Below are positions 1 through 9,193 of a DNA stretch of 64,000 nt, piece by piece (position 1 is the first letter of the stretch; every line of letters begins with the position of its first letter). The stretch covers positions 61,704 through 125,703 of the forward strand of contig NZ_JACSOH010000015.1 in NCBI RefSeq assembly GCF_014349235.1. Reading direction: 5' to 3'. The translations under genes and the position numbers were made by a program. The DNA is from Cytophaga sp. FL35 (GTDB lineage: Bacteria; Bacteroidota; Bacteroidia; Flavobacteriales; Flavobacteriaceae). Under the pieces are notes generated by a model. The model searched no databases, was not told where the DNA came from, and worked only from the letters and a program-made list of their open reading frames with translations.

Positions 1-1
1 T

Positions 2-652
2 TTTGATTTGTCAGAAGAACCCAAAGAGGTGTACGATACTTATAATACAGGAAGATTTGGACTTGGCTGTCTTCTGGCAAAGCGGTTGGCCCAAAATGGG
101 GGTAGGTTTATCAGTGTTTCTACTGAATACGAGCCTTTTTTAGGATGGGATACACACGAAAATGGACATACCCGAGCCAAAAAAATGAAGGAGTTGATCG
201 ATAGGCCCATTGCCCAGTTGGTGAAGGATTTGGATCAAAGCGGACATTTGGATCGCACGTTGATTATTTTGGCCAGTGAGTTTAGCCGTGATGCCATTCT
301 AGAAGGAAGACCGGGTGAAAAAGTAAAAGACCAGGTGGATCAGCCTGATATCATCGAAGATGAAAAATTCTTCGGAATGCACCGTCATTTTACAGATGGC
401 AGTTCGATTCTTTTATGGGGCGGCGGTATTGAAAAAGGCTTGGTATATGGAAAAACCGCTGATGAAAGACCTTGTTCTTCCATAGAAAATCCGGTGGTCA
501 TCGATCAAGTACATCAATCCATTTATCACGCCTTGGGTATACACCCTGAAACGGAGTACACAATCGAAGGTAGACCGTTTTACACAACCCCAGATGGTCA
601 CGGCAAGCCTATTTTGGATTTGTTTGGGAAACCACTGGGAAAAAGCACTTGA
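2..652 (+). CDS. DUF1501 family protein, C-terminal part (cut by window edge)
   Basis: The frame is open to the left edge, so the gene begins upstream; about 216 residues are visible. The segment GGRFISVSTEYEPFLGWDTH, the later DRTLIILASEFSRD and the closing SIYHALGIHPETEYTIEGRP match the C-terminal half of DUF1501 proteins, an alkaline-phosphatase/sulfatase-like fold usually exported by Tat and encoded next to DUF1549/DUF1553 cytochromes. The biochemical role of the family is unknown. A full-length paralogue lies at 40567-42087. The next gene starts 183 bases downstream. The family call is good; the function cannot be inferred. Confidence 0.8.
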   Translation, partial: FDLSEEPKEVYDTYNTGRFGLGCLLAKRLAQNGGRFISVSTEYEPFLGWDTHENGHTRAKKMKELIDRPIAQLVKDLDQSGHLDRTLIILASEFSRDAILEGRPGEKVKDQVDQPDIIEDEKFFGMHRHFTDGSSILLWGGGIEKGLVYGKTADERPCSSIENPVVIDQVHQSIYHALGIHPETEYTIEGRPFYTTPDGHGKPILDLFGKPLGKST

Positions 653-835
653 TGATTTGTGTTATCGTTTTTTGATTAATGTATAGAAATCACACTTTCC
701 TAAATTCTTATTGCGGGCAATAATGTTAAAATCCCGAATAAATGTTACTTAATCGATAGAAGACAGCTAGATTCAGGTTTTTGTATATTTTTGGAAGGCG
801 AGTCTGTTTTGACTTGTTTTACGAGAACCAGCCAT

Positions 836-2002
836 ATGAAAAAGAAAATTTTTGCCCTCCTGGTCTTAGCGGCCATTTTTTTAAGCCATGATATGTATCT
901 TAAGTTAGATACATTCTTTTTAGAACCCAATACATCAGCTACCATTCAACTTTTTAATGGAACTTTTGATAAAAGCGAAAACGTTATCGATCGTGACCGA
1001 ATGATCGATGCAAGTCTTTTAGGGAATGGGGAGCGCTTTAAAGTTGCTGAAAATCAATGGAGCGAGAAGGACAGTATTACCTTTTTGAACTTTAAGACCG
1101 GGGAAGCTGCCACTTGGGTGGCCGGTGTTTCTACCAAGCCTAGAAATATTGAAATGGATGCCGAGGCTTTTAATGGGTATCTACGTCATGATGGAGTTTT
1201 GGATATGCTTAAATGGAGGGAAGAAAATGATGCGCTTGATAAGAACGCGGTTGAGAAATATTCCAAGCATGTAAAAGCTATTTTTCAAGTAGGAGATAAA
1301 ACTTCAGACGATTGGAAAACCGTTCTTGGTTACCCTATCGAATTTATTCCCCTGAGCAATCCGTATGAGAAGCATACAGGAGATCAACTAGAGGTGAAAT
1401 TATTGTTCGGTGGAAAACCTTTGGCCAACCAATTGGTGTACGCGAATTATAAAGTGACCGAAAATCATCATTCCCACTCGGAGGAAGGGCACGGACATTC
1501 CCATGAGAGTTCTGGTCATAGCCATGAAGATGAGGCTCATTCTCATGATGATGGGGAAGCGCATACGCATAAAGAAGAAGTGCGTAGTCACGATGGTGGT
1601 AAAACCCATTCCCATGAAAAGGAAGAAGCTGGGCATACCCACAGTCATGATGGCGGTGAACCACACTCACATGAAGAAGAAGAGCACAAAGATGACCATG
1701 TGCATACGGAGGGGCAACAACTGCGAACAGATGCGAACGGAAATATTACTGTAGACCTTGCCGCTGATGGTATCTATTATTTAAGAACGATTCATCTGGC
1801 ACACTCTGATGAAGAAGGGCTAACACACGAAAGTAACTGGGCAACCCTGACTTTTGAAGTAGTACACGGCCACAGCCAAGAAGAAGATGCTCATGCCCAC
1901 TCGCACGCAGAAGAAGACGAATTCCCTTCGTATATTTTTTGGATAGGCAGCTTGCTGATTATAGGTGGATTGTTTTGGTGGTTCAACAAGAAAAAGGAAT
2001 AG
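836..2002 (+). CDS. Histidine-rich DUF4198-like membrane-anchored protein, probable metal handling
   Basis: 388 residues from the ATG at 836. An in-frame TTG at 791 is rejected because MKKKIFALLVLAAIFLSHD at 836 is a clean signal sequence. Residues about 25-205 resemble DUF4198/NikM-type periplasmic domains associated with nickel or cobalt uptake. Residues about 210-291 are a low-complexity His/Glu/Asp tract built on H-S-H-E and H-D-G-G units, a probable metal-binding loop, followed by a beta-rich segment. A C-terminal membrane helix (about 366-384) ends in NKKKE. The gene ends one base before the HupE/UreJ gene begins, so the two are surely co-transcribed. A TATTTTTG element at 786-793 could be the -7 box. 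The metal role is inferred; which metal is unknown. Confidence 0.7.
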   Translation: MKKKIFALLVLAAIFLSHDMYLKLDTFFLEPNTSATIQLFNGTFDKSENVIDRDRMIDASLLGNGERFKVAENQWSEKDSITFLNFKTGEAATWVAGVSTKPRNIEMDAEAFNGYLRHDGVLDMLKWREENDALDKNAVEKYSKHVKAIFQVGDKTSDDWKTVLGYPIEFIPLSNPYEKHTGDQLEVKLLFGGKPLANQLVYANYKVTENHHSHSEEGHGHSHESSGHSHEDEAHSHDDGEAHTHKEEVRSHDGGKTHSHEKEEAGHTHSHDGGEPHSHEEEEHKDDHVHTEGQQLRTDANGNITVDLAADGIYYLRTIHLAHSDEEGLTHESNWATLTFEVVHGHSQEEDAHAHSHAEEDEFPSYIFWIGSLLIIGGLFWWFNKKKE

Positions 2003-2003
2003 G

Positions 2004-2684
2004 ATGAAACCCCAACAAAATTTTATTCTATCTCTTTCCCTGTTTCTATTTCCAGTCTTATTAATGGCGCATGGGGTAAGTTCTGGTGATCAGGCCATTT
2101 TAGATGAGGGAGGCTTGTTTTCCTATATTTATGTGGGGTCCAAACACATGCTTACGGGCTACGATCACTTGCTTTTCTTGGCAGGGGTTATTTTCTATCT
2201 CAAAGGCTTTAAAGACATTCTAAAGTTTATTACCGTTTTTACCTTGGGCCACAGTATTACCTTAATCGGTGCCACGTATCTGGGGGTAAAGGCCGATGAA
2301 CATCTAATCGATGCGGTAATTGCTCTCAGTGTTCTGTATAAAGGGTTTGAAAATCTAGGAGGTTTTGAAGAGAAATTGGGCATCAAGTCGCCTAACCTAT
2401 TATTGATGGTTTTCATGTTTGGATTAATTCATGGTTTTGGCCTTTCTACAAGGCTACAGTCTTTCGATGTGGGTTCAGAACAGTTTTTGGCTAAAATCGT
2501 TTCCTTTAATGTAGGGGTGGAACTGGGTCAAGTACTGGCTTTGATACCAATTGTTTTTCTCATCACCCAATGGCAGGGAAAAAGAAGTTACGATGCTTTT
2601 TATAAAGCTGCCAATTTTTATCTGATCATAGCGGGTGTGGGCTTGTTTGTTTATCAAATGTACGGGTATTTCAATGGGCATTAA
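2004..2684 (+). CDS. HupE/UreJ family membrane protein
   Basis: 226 residues, starting at the ATG at 2004 right after the stop of the preceding gene; an earlier in-frame start at 1965 would overlap the neighbour and spoil the signal sequence MKPQQNFILSLSLFLFPV. The family hallmarks are visible: HMLTGYDHLLFLAG (HxxxGxDHxLF), FTLGHSITLI and LIHGFGLS, in a protein with about six membrane helices. HupE/UreJ proteins are regarded as nickel or cobalt permeases or accessory proteins. The pairing with a His-rich DUF4198-like protein supports a metal role. It overlaps the next gene by 11 bases, showing translational coupling. Substrate direction (import or export) cannot be told. Confidence 0.85.
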   Translation: MKPQQNFILSLSLFLFPVLLMAHGVSSGDQAILDEGGLFSYIYVGSKHMLTGYDHLLFLAGVIFYLKGFKDILKFITVFTLGHSITLIGATYLGVKADEHLIDAVIALSVLYKGFENLGGFEEKLGIKSPNLLLMVFMFGLIHGFGLSTRLQSFDVGSEQFLAKIVSFNVGVELGQVLALIPIVFLITQWQGKRSYDAFYKAANFYLIIAGVGLFVYQMYGYFNGH

Positions 2685-3099
2685 GACTGCAACATATTCG
2701 TATTGCTTGAAAAGAAAATGTTCTCTTTGGACGGTACAATTTTGTCTTGTGGGCGTTATACTGTTGATGTTCGCCAGACCTCTATTACCGATAGTCGATT
2801 ATTTTCAGAATTACGATTACATTGTAAATGTGCTTTGTGAAAACAAAGAAAAGCCCTTGATAAATTGTAACGGGAAGTGTTACTTGTCCAAACTGTTGGC
2901 CGAAGAAGCGGAGGATGAAAGCAACCCTTTTTCGGAAAAGCTCTCGAAATATGAAATTCCGTTACTACTTCATGAAGACGAATTTGCGCAAGTGAGTTTT
3001 GAACCGAAGCACAAAAAAACCTTCGGAGATTTGGTCATGACCGGCGGTATTCTATACTCCCTCGACTTGACCCGCCCCCCTGAAGCTAGCCTTATCTAA
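2674..3099 (+). CDS. Small CNGKC-motif protein with N-terminal membrane helix
   Basis: 141 residues from the ATG at 2674, which overlaps the end of the HupE/UreJ gene. Residues about 19-37 form one membrane helix, followed by a short extracytoplasmic or cytoplasmic tail. The tail contains the segment INCNGKCYLSKLLAEE, typical of a family of short uncharacterised Bacteroidota proteins found beside TonB-dependent receptors. The two cysteines in CNGKC plus an earlier cysteine in NVLCENKE are candidate metal or redox ligands. It is the third gene of the His-rich/HupE operon and lies 110 bases before the SusC gene. Function is unknown; a metal chaperone or sensor is a guess from context. Confidence 0.7.
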   Translation: MGIKTATYSYCLKRKCSLWTVQFCLVGVILLMFARPLLPIVDYFQNYDYIVNVLCENKEKPLINCNGKCYLSKLLAEEAEDESNPFSEKLSKYEIPLLLHEDEFAQVSFEPKHKKTFGDLVMTGGILYSLDLTRPPEASLI

Positions 3100-3209
3100 A
3101 ACTACAGAAGCAGTAAGATGTTGCTGCCAAAAGGTTCAATTTTTATTGAAGCATAATATTCCAAATACGTGGCTAAGCTTTATATGTCCTAGTCAAAAAC
3201 AAATTTTAT

Positions 3210-6200
3210 ATGATACCAAATTATTTGACCTCAAAAGATAAGGTCATTTCGCTTTGTGCCGTACTTCTTATGGCATGCGCGTCTACGGGTCTGGTTTATG
3301 CCAATCCGGAAATCATTCCATCTAACGTAAAGGTGGTGCAAAATCAAATTAGTGGTACTGTTTTTTCCGAAGATGGAATGCCCCTAGCTGGTGCCAATAT
3401 CGTAGAAAAGGGTACTAGCAATGGCGCCTTGACCGATTTTGACGGGAACTTTACGCTTTCCGTACCTGAAAATGCGATCTTGATTGTTTCGTACCTGGGT
3501 TTCACAACCCAAGAAATTAAAGTGAACGGGCAAACTACCTTGCAGATTATGTTGGCTGAAGACGCCACGGGACTCGATGAGGTGGTAGTTACGGCCTACG
3601 GAACTACTAATAAGAGAAGCTTTACCGGATCGGCAACCAAAGTAGCCACAGAAACATTGAGCCGTACAGCAGCGGCCAGTTTTGAGACCTCCCTTCAAGG
3701 CAGTGTATCCGGGTTAAATGTCTACACTACCGGCCAGCCCGGTGGTAGTTCCAGCGTACAGATTAGAGGGGTTGGTTCTATCAATGGTCTCACCCAACCA
3801 CTATACGTGCTCGACGGGGTGGTCATTAATACCGATAACAACTCTAGAATTGGCGGTAACGGGGCGGTGAATAGCCTGAATCCCTTATCGACCATGAATA
3901 CTTCCGATATTGAGAGTATAACCGTTTTAAAGGATGCCGCCGCTGCTTCGCTTTACGGGTCTAGAGCAGCTAATGGGGTAGTGGTCATTACCACCAAAAA
4001 AGGTAAAAAAGGAGAAACGGAACTGACACTTAGTTCAGAATTCGGACTAACCCGAAACCTTACGAAAGAAGAGACCATCAGCAACCAACAGTTCAAAAAT
4101 CTTTGGGAAGAAGGTCAATTGCATCAGTACATTCAGAACAATGAGAATGGGGAGTTCAGTAGGGTGTACAATAATGGAACGCTCTACAACCAGTATTTGG
4201 CCATGGCGCAGGCAGATTATACCGCGGTCTATGGCAACGAACTAAGAAATTCAGATTGGTTGGATGCTATTTATCAAACAGGTTCGATTCAGAAATACAA
4301 TCTTTCCGCTCGAGGCGGAAACGACAAAACCAAATTCTATATTTCGGGCGATGTGCTTGATCAAGAAGGAACCATTATCCGTTCAGGGTATAAACGCTAT
4401 TCCGGAAGGCTTAATTTGGAAAACAAGGCAAAGGATTGGCTCACCATCGGGGCTAATTTATCCGTGGCAAAATCAGAAAGAAATACGGGTCAATATGACG
4501 GTTCATACGCCGGCGGACTCAATCCGTTATACATGGCAAGGGTATTGCCGCAAGCAGCCGCTATCTACGACCCAAATGGTTATGAGGGTATTGCAGATTT
4601 GCCCAACGATATTGAGAAAAATGCCAACCCCATAGGGGTTATTGAAGTAGGTGAATACGATAACAACGAGGTAAGGGTGAGAGGTGATGTCTTTGCGGAA
4701 TTCTTTATTTATGACGGACTGAATTTTAAAACAACCTTTGGTATCGACCATCAATCCAATGAAGAATCGTTATATGATAACAAGGAATTTGGTGCCGGTG
4801 GCGGTGTTTGGAACGGGGTGCTCTATGTGGCCCAGGGCGATGTATTTCAATACACCACTTCCAATCTATTAACCTATAACAAGCAGTTTGGCAAGCACGG
4901 TGTAGGCGCCCTTTTAGGTGTGGAACAGCAAGAATCTAAAATGAAGTCCATACGCAACGCTGGCTATGATGTTTTGGATAGTGATTTGCTATCTTCCAGT
5001 AGTTTAGGTTCCCTTTGGTCGTGGTCCGGCTATTCTGAGAACTATTCCCTCTTGTCTTATTTTTCAAGGTTTAATTACGACTTTGATCAAAAATATTTCC
5101 TTTCTGCAAGTTACAGACGAGACGGTTCTTCCCGTTTTGGAAAGGATAGCCGTTGGGGTGGTTTTTGGTCGGTTTCCGGGGGATGGATTCTTACCGAAGA
5201 GGAATTTTTACAGAATGATGTGCTCAACTACTTGAAATTACGAGGAAGTTACGGTACCAATGGAAACCTTCCTCCTGACTTTTATGCGCATTTGGCCTTC
5301 TTTAATTCCGATGGGCTAGGGTATGGAGGTTCTTCAGGTTTAACTTACGGGCAACTCGCCAATCCGGAACTGTCTTGGGAACAGAGTAAGAATTTTAATG
5401 TGGGGGTGGACGCCGTTGTTTGGAATAAGCTCAATCTTACTGTTGAATATTTCTCAAAACAAACGGAGGACTTGTTATTGAACATTCCGGTTTCGTCTAC
5501 TACAGGTTTCAGCAATCAATTGCAAAATTTTGGGGAAATGAAGAATACCGGCTGGGAAGTTTCATTGGGCTTGAATGCCATTGCTCAAGAAAATTTTTCT
5601 TGGGATACGCGTTTGAACTTGACCATGCTTTCCAACGAAATCACCAAATTAAAAGGGGATTTGACGCCGAGTTACAATGCCACCAATGGGCAAGACCCAA
5701 CTATTATAAAGGTGGGTGAAAGTCTAAACTCTTTTTATGTAAGAGATTATGCAGGGGTGAACCCAGAAAACGGATTGGCACAGTACTTCGTGCTTGAAAA
5801 CGGAGAGAGAACCGGTGCAATAACCACTAATGCTGAGGAGGCTGGTTTTGGCGTTTTTGGTAAGGCATTGCAAGATGTGCAGGGCGGTTTCTATAACCAA
5901 TTGACGTACAAGAATCTTTCTTTAGATTTCCTTTTTACTTTCGGAATTGGGGGTGAAGCATATGACCGTACCGCCTTTAAGAGGGATGATGACGGTTTTG
6001 CGCCACAGTTTACAAATACCAGGGCACAATTGAACCCTTGGAACCCTAACAATACCAATGCTACGGTGCCCATCAGAATTAATGGCAACCCTACCTTTTC
6101 CAATGACGTTTCTACTAGGCATTTGTATAGCGCCGATTATCTGAAGCTTAGAAATGTAAAGTTGAGCTATCGCCTGCCTAATTACGGACTGCTTCAAGGT

Positions 6201-6344
6201 GGCTCCGTATATGTGCAGGGTGATAACCTGTTATTGTTCACAGAGCTGAGCGATTATGATCCAGAAGCTATTTCCAACGGTGTCAACTTCTTTCAAACGC
6301 CTACAGCTACCAGTGTTGTATTAGGGGTTCAATTAAAATTTTAA
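3210..6344 (+). CDS. SusC/RagA family TonB-dependent outer membrane receptor
   Basis: 1044 residues, the usual SusC length. Order: signal peptide to about residue 31; carboxypeptidase-D-like regulatory domain at about 46-118 (ISGTVFSEDGMPLAGANIV ... TDFDGNFTLSVP); TonB-box region DEVVVTAYGT near 123; plug domain with RGVGSING, QPLYVLDGVVIN and IESITVLKDAAAASLYGSRA; then the beta-barrel ending in VVLGVQLKF. With SusD (10 bases downstream) it forms an outer-membrane import complex. Unusually for SusCD there are no glycoside hydrolases nearby; the genes upstream are metal-type (DUF4198-like, HupE/UreJ). Import of a metal complex or metal-binding ligand is therefore a reasonable alternative to a glycan. 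Confidence 0.95.
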   Translation: MIPNYLTSKDKVISLCAVLLMACASTGLVYANPEIIPSNVKVVQNQISGTVFSEDGMPLAGANIVEKGTSNGALTDFDGNFTLSVPENAILIVSYLGFTTQEIKVNGQTTLQIMLAEDATGLDEVVVTAYGTTNKRSFTGSATKVATETLSRTAAASFETSLQGSVSGLNVYTTGQPGGSSSVQIRGVGSINGLTQPLYVLDGVVINTDNNSRIGGNGAVNSLNPLSTMNTSDIESITVLKDAAAASLYGSRAANGVVVITTKKGKKGETELTLSSEFGLTRNLTKEETISNQQFKNLWEEGQLHQYIQNNENGEFSRVYNNGTLYNQYLAMAQADYTAVYGNELRNSDWLDAIYQTGSIQKYNLSARGGNDKTKFYISGDVLDQEGTIIRSGYKRYSGRLNLENKAKDWLTIGANLSVAKSERNTGQYDGSYAGGLNPLYMARVLPQAAAIYDPNGYEGIADLPNDIEKNANPIGVIEVGEYDNNEVRVRGDVFAEFFIYDGLNFKTTFGIDHQSNEESLYDNKEFGAGGGVWNGVLYVAQGDVFQYTTSNLLTYNKQFGKHGVGALLGVEQQESKMKSIRNAGYDVLDSDLLSSSSLGSLWSWSGYSENYSLLSYFSRFNYDFDQKYFLSASYRRDGSSRFGKDSRWGGFWSVSGGWILTEEEFLQNDVLNYLKLRGSYGTNGNLPPDFYAHLAFFNSDGLGYGGSSGLTYGQLANPELSWEQSKNFNVGVDAVVWNKLNLTVEYFSKQTEDLLLNIPVSSTTGFSNQLQNFGEMKNTGWEVSLGLNAIAQENFSWDTRLNLTMLSNEITKLKGDLTPSYNATNGQDPTIIKVGESLNSFYVRDYAGVNPENGLAQYFVLENGERTGAITTNAEEAGFGVFGKALQDVQGGFYNQLTYKNLSLDFLFTFGIGGEAYDRTAFKRDDDGFAPQFTNTRAQLNPWNPNNTNATVPIRINGNPTFSNDVSTRHLYSADYLKLRNVKLSYRLPNYGLLQGGSVYVQGDNLLLFTELSDYDPEAISNGVNFFQTPTATSVVLGVQLKF

Positions 6345-6354
6345 AGAAAAAGAA

Positions 6355-7812
6355 ATGAAATATTCTAAATATACAAAGAGCCTTCTTTTAATGTGTGCGG
6401 TGTTTGTCTTTCAAGCATGTGATGAAGAGGTGCTTACCCAAACGCCCGACCATGTGATATCCGAAGATTTGGTGACCAATTCCGTAGAAAAACTACAAAG
6501 TTTGTTAACCGGGTCTTACAATGAAATTTCTACGGGAAATTATATCGGAAGGGTGTTATATAAGCGCGCAGCGGTAAAAAGTCCGGATTTTAGGTTTGTA
6601 AAGACTATTTACGATCCTAGGGATTATGAGCAGACCGAATACCGTTACGAAGAAAGTAGCAATAACAACGGGAGTGCAGAATTACTTTGGTTGCAATGTT
6701 ACAAGGTCATTGGTAACCTAAATTTAATTCTTGATAATATCGACGATGCCGAAGGAAATGATGATGTACGTCAGCAAGTAAAAGCTGAGGCTTTGGGATT
6801 ACGCGGAATGGTCTATTTTGATTTGGCACGCACCTTTTGTTACCCTTGGGCCAAGGAGCAGGGCAGTGCTCAAGGGCTTCCCTTGAAATTGAACTCAGAG
6901 GAAGTGGTCATAGAGCGTAGCAATTTAGAAGCGACCTACGCCCAAATTATAGCTGATCTTAATTCATCTTTAGGCATAATCAATGCCGATACCGATATTC
7001 AGGGCAGTACGAAGTACATCACCCAATTAGGGCTGAATGCGCTTTTGGCCAGAGTTTATTTGTATAAGCAAGATTACACCAATGCCCTCACCGAAGCGCA
7101 AGAGGTTTTTGCGGTTAAGGGCGAAAATGATTTGATGGATGTGGACAGTTATGTCTTTAATGACTATACCTCTGAATCACTTTTTGAAATGAGTGTGGAG
7201 AGCGAAAATTCGGTAGGGAGTAACGGTCTGGGTGCCCAGTTCGATTTTAGGGATGGCGGCCAAGGCGATGTTATAGCTACCCAAACATTTGTAGACTTGC
7301 TAGAAGAATACACAGGAGACCCTAGGGCCTTGCTGCTCACCGAAGATAAAGAAGGAACCAATGCCCAATTTGTGAAGTATATCAACCGGGAAGGTGGTGC
7401 CGGACTTAGTATTCATAACATTCCGATTATCAGGTTGTCTGAGATTTATTTGATTGCAGCAGAGGCTTGCGCCAATGGCGCGGGAGGTGGTGATACCGAA
7501 GCCTTGACCTATTTGAACACCCTGATTGCCAAACGCACCACTGATTTTGCAACCCATGAGGCTACTGAAACCGGGGAAGCACTAAAAGAGCGAATAGCTT
7601 TGGAGAGGCGTAAAGAATTGGCCTTGGAAGGTCATGGGGTTTACGACTTTATTAGAACAGGCCAAAATATCGTTCGACCAGAAACGGATCACGTCAACAC
7701 CGGTATTAATGTCAATAATTTAAATGCCGATGCTTTTGCTCCCAAAACTATCTATCCTATACCGGCAAGCGAAATTGAAGCCTCCGGGATGGTGCAGACC
7801 GAGGGTTACTAG
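6355..7812 (+). CDS. RagB/SusD family substrate-binding outer membrane lipoprotein
   Basis: 485 residues with a lipoprotein signal ending in VFQAC (Cys22). The SusD/RagB layout is visible: N-terminal region with TPR-like helices (LRGMVYFDLARTFCYPWA), a ligand-binding middle, and the C-terminal segment (LSEIYLIAAEAC ... RRKELALEGHGVYDFIRTG ... KTIYPIPASEIEAS) typical of the family. It forms the lid over the SusC channel encoded just upstream. A strong bidirectional terminator follows 23 bases after the stop, so this is the last gene of the block. The ligand cannot be deduced from sequence alone. Confidence 0.93.
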   Translation: MKYSKYTKSLLLMCAVFVFQACDEEVLTQTPDHVISEDLVTNSVEKLQSLLTGSYNEISTGNYIGRVLYKRAAVKSPDFRFVKTIYDPRDYEQTEYRYEESSNNNGSAELLWLQCYKVIGNLNLILDNIDDAEGNDDVRQQVKAEALGLRGMVYFDLARTFCYPWAKEQGSAQGLPLKLNSEEVVIERSNLEATYAQIIADLNSSLGIINADTDIQGSTKYITQLGLNALLARVYLYKQDYTNALTEAQEVFAVKGENDLMDVDSYVFNDYTSESLFEMSVESENSVGSNGLGAQFDFRDGGQGDVIATQTFVDLLEEYTGDPRALLLTEDKEGTNAQFVKYINREGGAGLSIHNIPIIRLSEIYLIAAEACANGAGGGDTEALTYLNTLIAKRTTDFATHEATETGEALKERIALERRKELALEGHGVYDFIRTGQNIVRPETDHVNTGINVNNLNADAFAPKTIYPIPASEIEASGMVQTEGY

Positions 7813-7835
7813 AATTTAAAATCTTAGAAAAGTTG

Positions 7836-7865
7836 AAAATGCGGAGGCGAAAGCTTCCGCATTTT
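7836..7865. terminator. Bidirectional rho-independent terminator
   Basis: A 13-pair stem (AAAATGCGGAGGC with GCTTCCGCATTTT, one G-U pair) closed by a GAAA tetraloop, with A/T tracts on both sides. It sits between the converging susD-like gene and the CxCC propeller gene and can serve both. Confidence 0.85.
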
Positions 7866-7887
7866 ATGTTCTATCTGCTGAATTCAC

Positions 7888-9156
7888 CTAATCCAATATA
7901 TCAAAAACGGCTACCGCTACTTTCCCTGTTTTTAAAATGGTGCTGCCCTCATAAAGGCTGGTCCAGGCAAAAACAAGTTGATTTTCAATAAGCGTCATTT
8001 GTGGAAAGCCGGTTTTCCGGGAGGCGTCCAAAGCCGCTATGGTCATGGCAGCGGATTTCTTACCATTACGGTTAACCCGCATGGCTTTAATAAAGGTTTT
8101 GTCATTGGAGGTTTCCATCCAACTAACCACGGCATTTTCTTCATCCAATAAAACCACATCTACGCGGCCTAAGGGTTGGAGACCACTTACTTTAATGGGC
8201 ATATCAAAATCTTCCCCGTTGTTTTGTGAGAAGCTTAATTTGACTTCCGGTTTTTCATTGGCAGCGGTGTACCAAGCAACCACCAAATGATTATCTAAGG
8301 CAGCTACTTTTGGTCCGTTAACGGGGCAACCATGAATTTTCCAGTTGTCATCAAAAATAGGTTTTGGTTCTGTCCATTCACCATTTATCCTTCGGGTGAT
8401 GACAATATCCCTTACCTCTTCATCACTGCGGTCGCGGTACAGCACTACCGGTCCGTTTTCGGTCATGGCCGCGGTGGTCTGGCAGCAACTACAAGTCTTT
8501 GGGTCGAGCAAGGTGGGCTCCGACATTTCTCCATTGGCAGAAACAATAGCAGAACGGAGGGTCATATTGCCTTCGTGATGCTGATGACCTTCCTGTTCTT
8601 TATCATCGTTATCTTTGGCAGTTTCCCTACCATCCAACCAAGTAAGAAAAAAGCTGTCGGTTTGATACGGAAGGGCGGTTACAAAACCATGTTCCGTAGG
8701 TGTACCATCTGTATGCAATTCGTTTTGTGCCAACCATTTTTGCCCGTCGTGCTGACGTAATCTTAAATGGATGTCATAGGCAAAAGTGGCGGGTGCCGAT
8801 TTCTTTAAGTAGTGGGCCAAAAGATGACCATTGTTTTCGGTAACCATGGGATAATCGGCCCAATTCACGAACCAATTGCTTCCGGATAGCACTTCGGAGG
8901 GTTGACTCCATTGTCCATTATCAAAGAAGGAAAATTTAAGTTTACTGGTAGAATCGTTAATAGTTTCCACCCAAGAAAGCAAAGTTCTTTCCTTGCCGGT
9001 GTATAAGTGGGGTAATGCAGTATTTTTTCCACCGGGAAATGGAATCTCCGTTAGGATGTCAACTGCCGGTTTTTCGGTTTCTTTTTTCTCTTCATCCTTG
9101 CAGGAAGGAAAAATTAGTAGTAGAAATGTAAGCAATAAAAGTGGCCACTTTTTCAT
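7888..9156 (-). CDS. Sialidase-like beta-propeller lipoprotein with CxCC motif
   Basis: 422 residues from the ATG at 9156; the reading frame extends upstream without a better start and that extension overlaps the glycine-rich end of the neighbouring gene. Lipobox LLIFPSC (Cys19). The body has the repeated blades of exo-alpha-sialidase-like propellers but carries features of a non-sialidase subfamily: TCSCCQTT (Cys222, 224, 225), NWKIHGCPVNGP (Cys277) and a small His cluster HQHH (191-194). These clustered Cys/His residues suggest metal binding. It converges on the SusCD/HupE block across a shared terminator. Database names such as 'sialidase' should be treated with caution; no sialic-acid Asp-box set is evident to me. 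Confidence 0.7.
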   Translation of the reverse strand: MKKWPLLLLTFLLLIFPSCKDEEKKETEKPAVDILTEIPFPGGKNTALPHLYTGKERTLLSWVETINDSTSKLKFSFFDNGQWSQPSEVLSGSNWFVNWADYPMVTENNGHLLAHYLKKSAPATFAYDIHLRLRQHDGQKWLAQNELHTDGTPTEHGFVTALPYQTDSFFLTWLDGRETAKDNDDKEQEGHQHHEGNMTLRSAIVSANGEMSEPTLLDPKTCSCCQTTAAMTENGPVVLYRDRSDEEVRDIVITRRINGEWTEPKPIFDDNWKIHGCPVNGPKVAALDNHLVVAWYTAANEKPEVKLSFSQNNGEDFDMPIKVSGLQPLGRVDVVLLDEENAVVSWMETSNDKTFIKAMRVNRNGKKSAAMTIAALDASRKTGFPQMTLIENQLVFAWTSLYEGSTILKTGKVAVAVFDILD

Positions 9157-9193
9157 GTTCGTAAAAGTAACTCTTTCATAAATGGAAAACCAG

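Noticed and set aside
1344..1754. Several open frames of 80-110 codons on both strands inside the His-rich gene
   Set aside because: They arise from the low-complexity CAT/GAA repeats of the real gene; their translations are Met/His/Lys-rich without a start context or neighbours.
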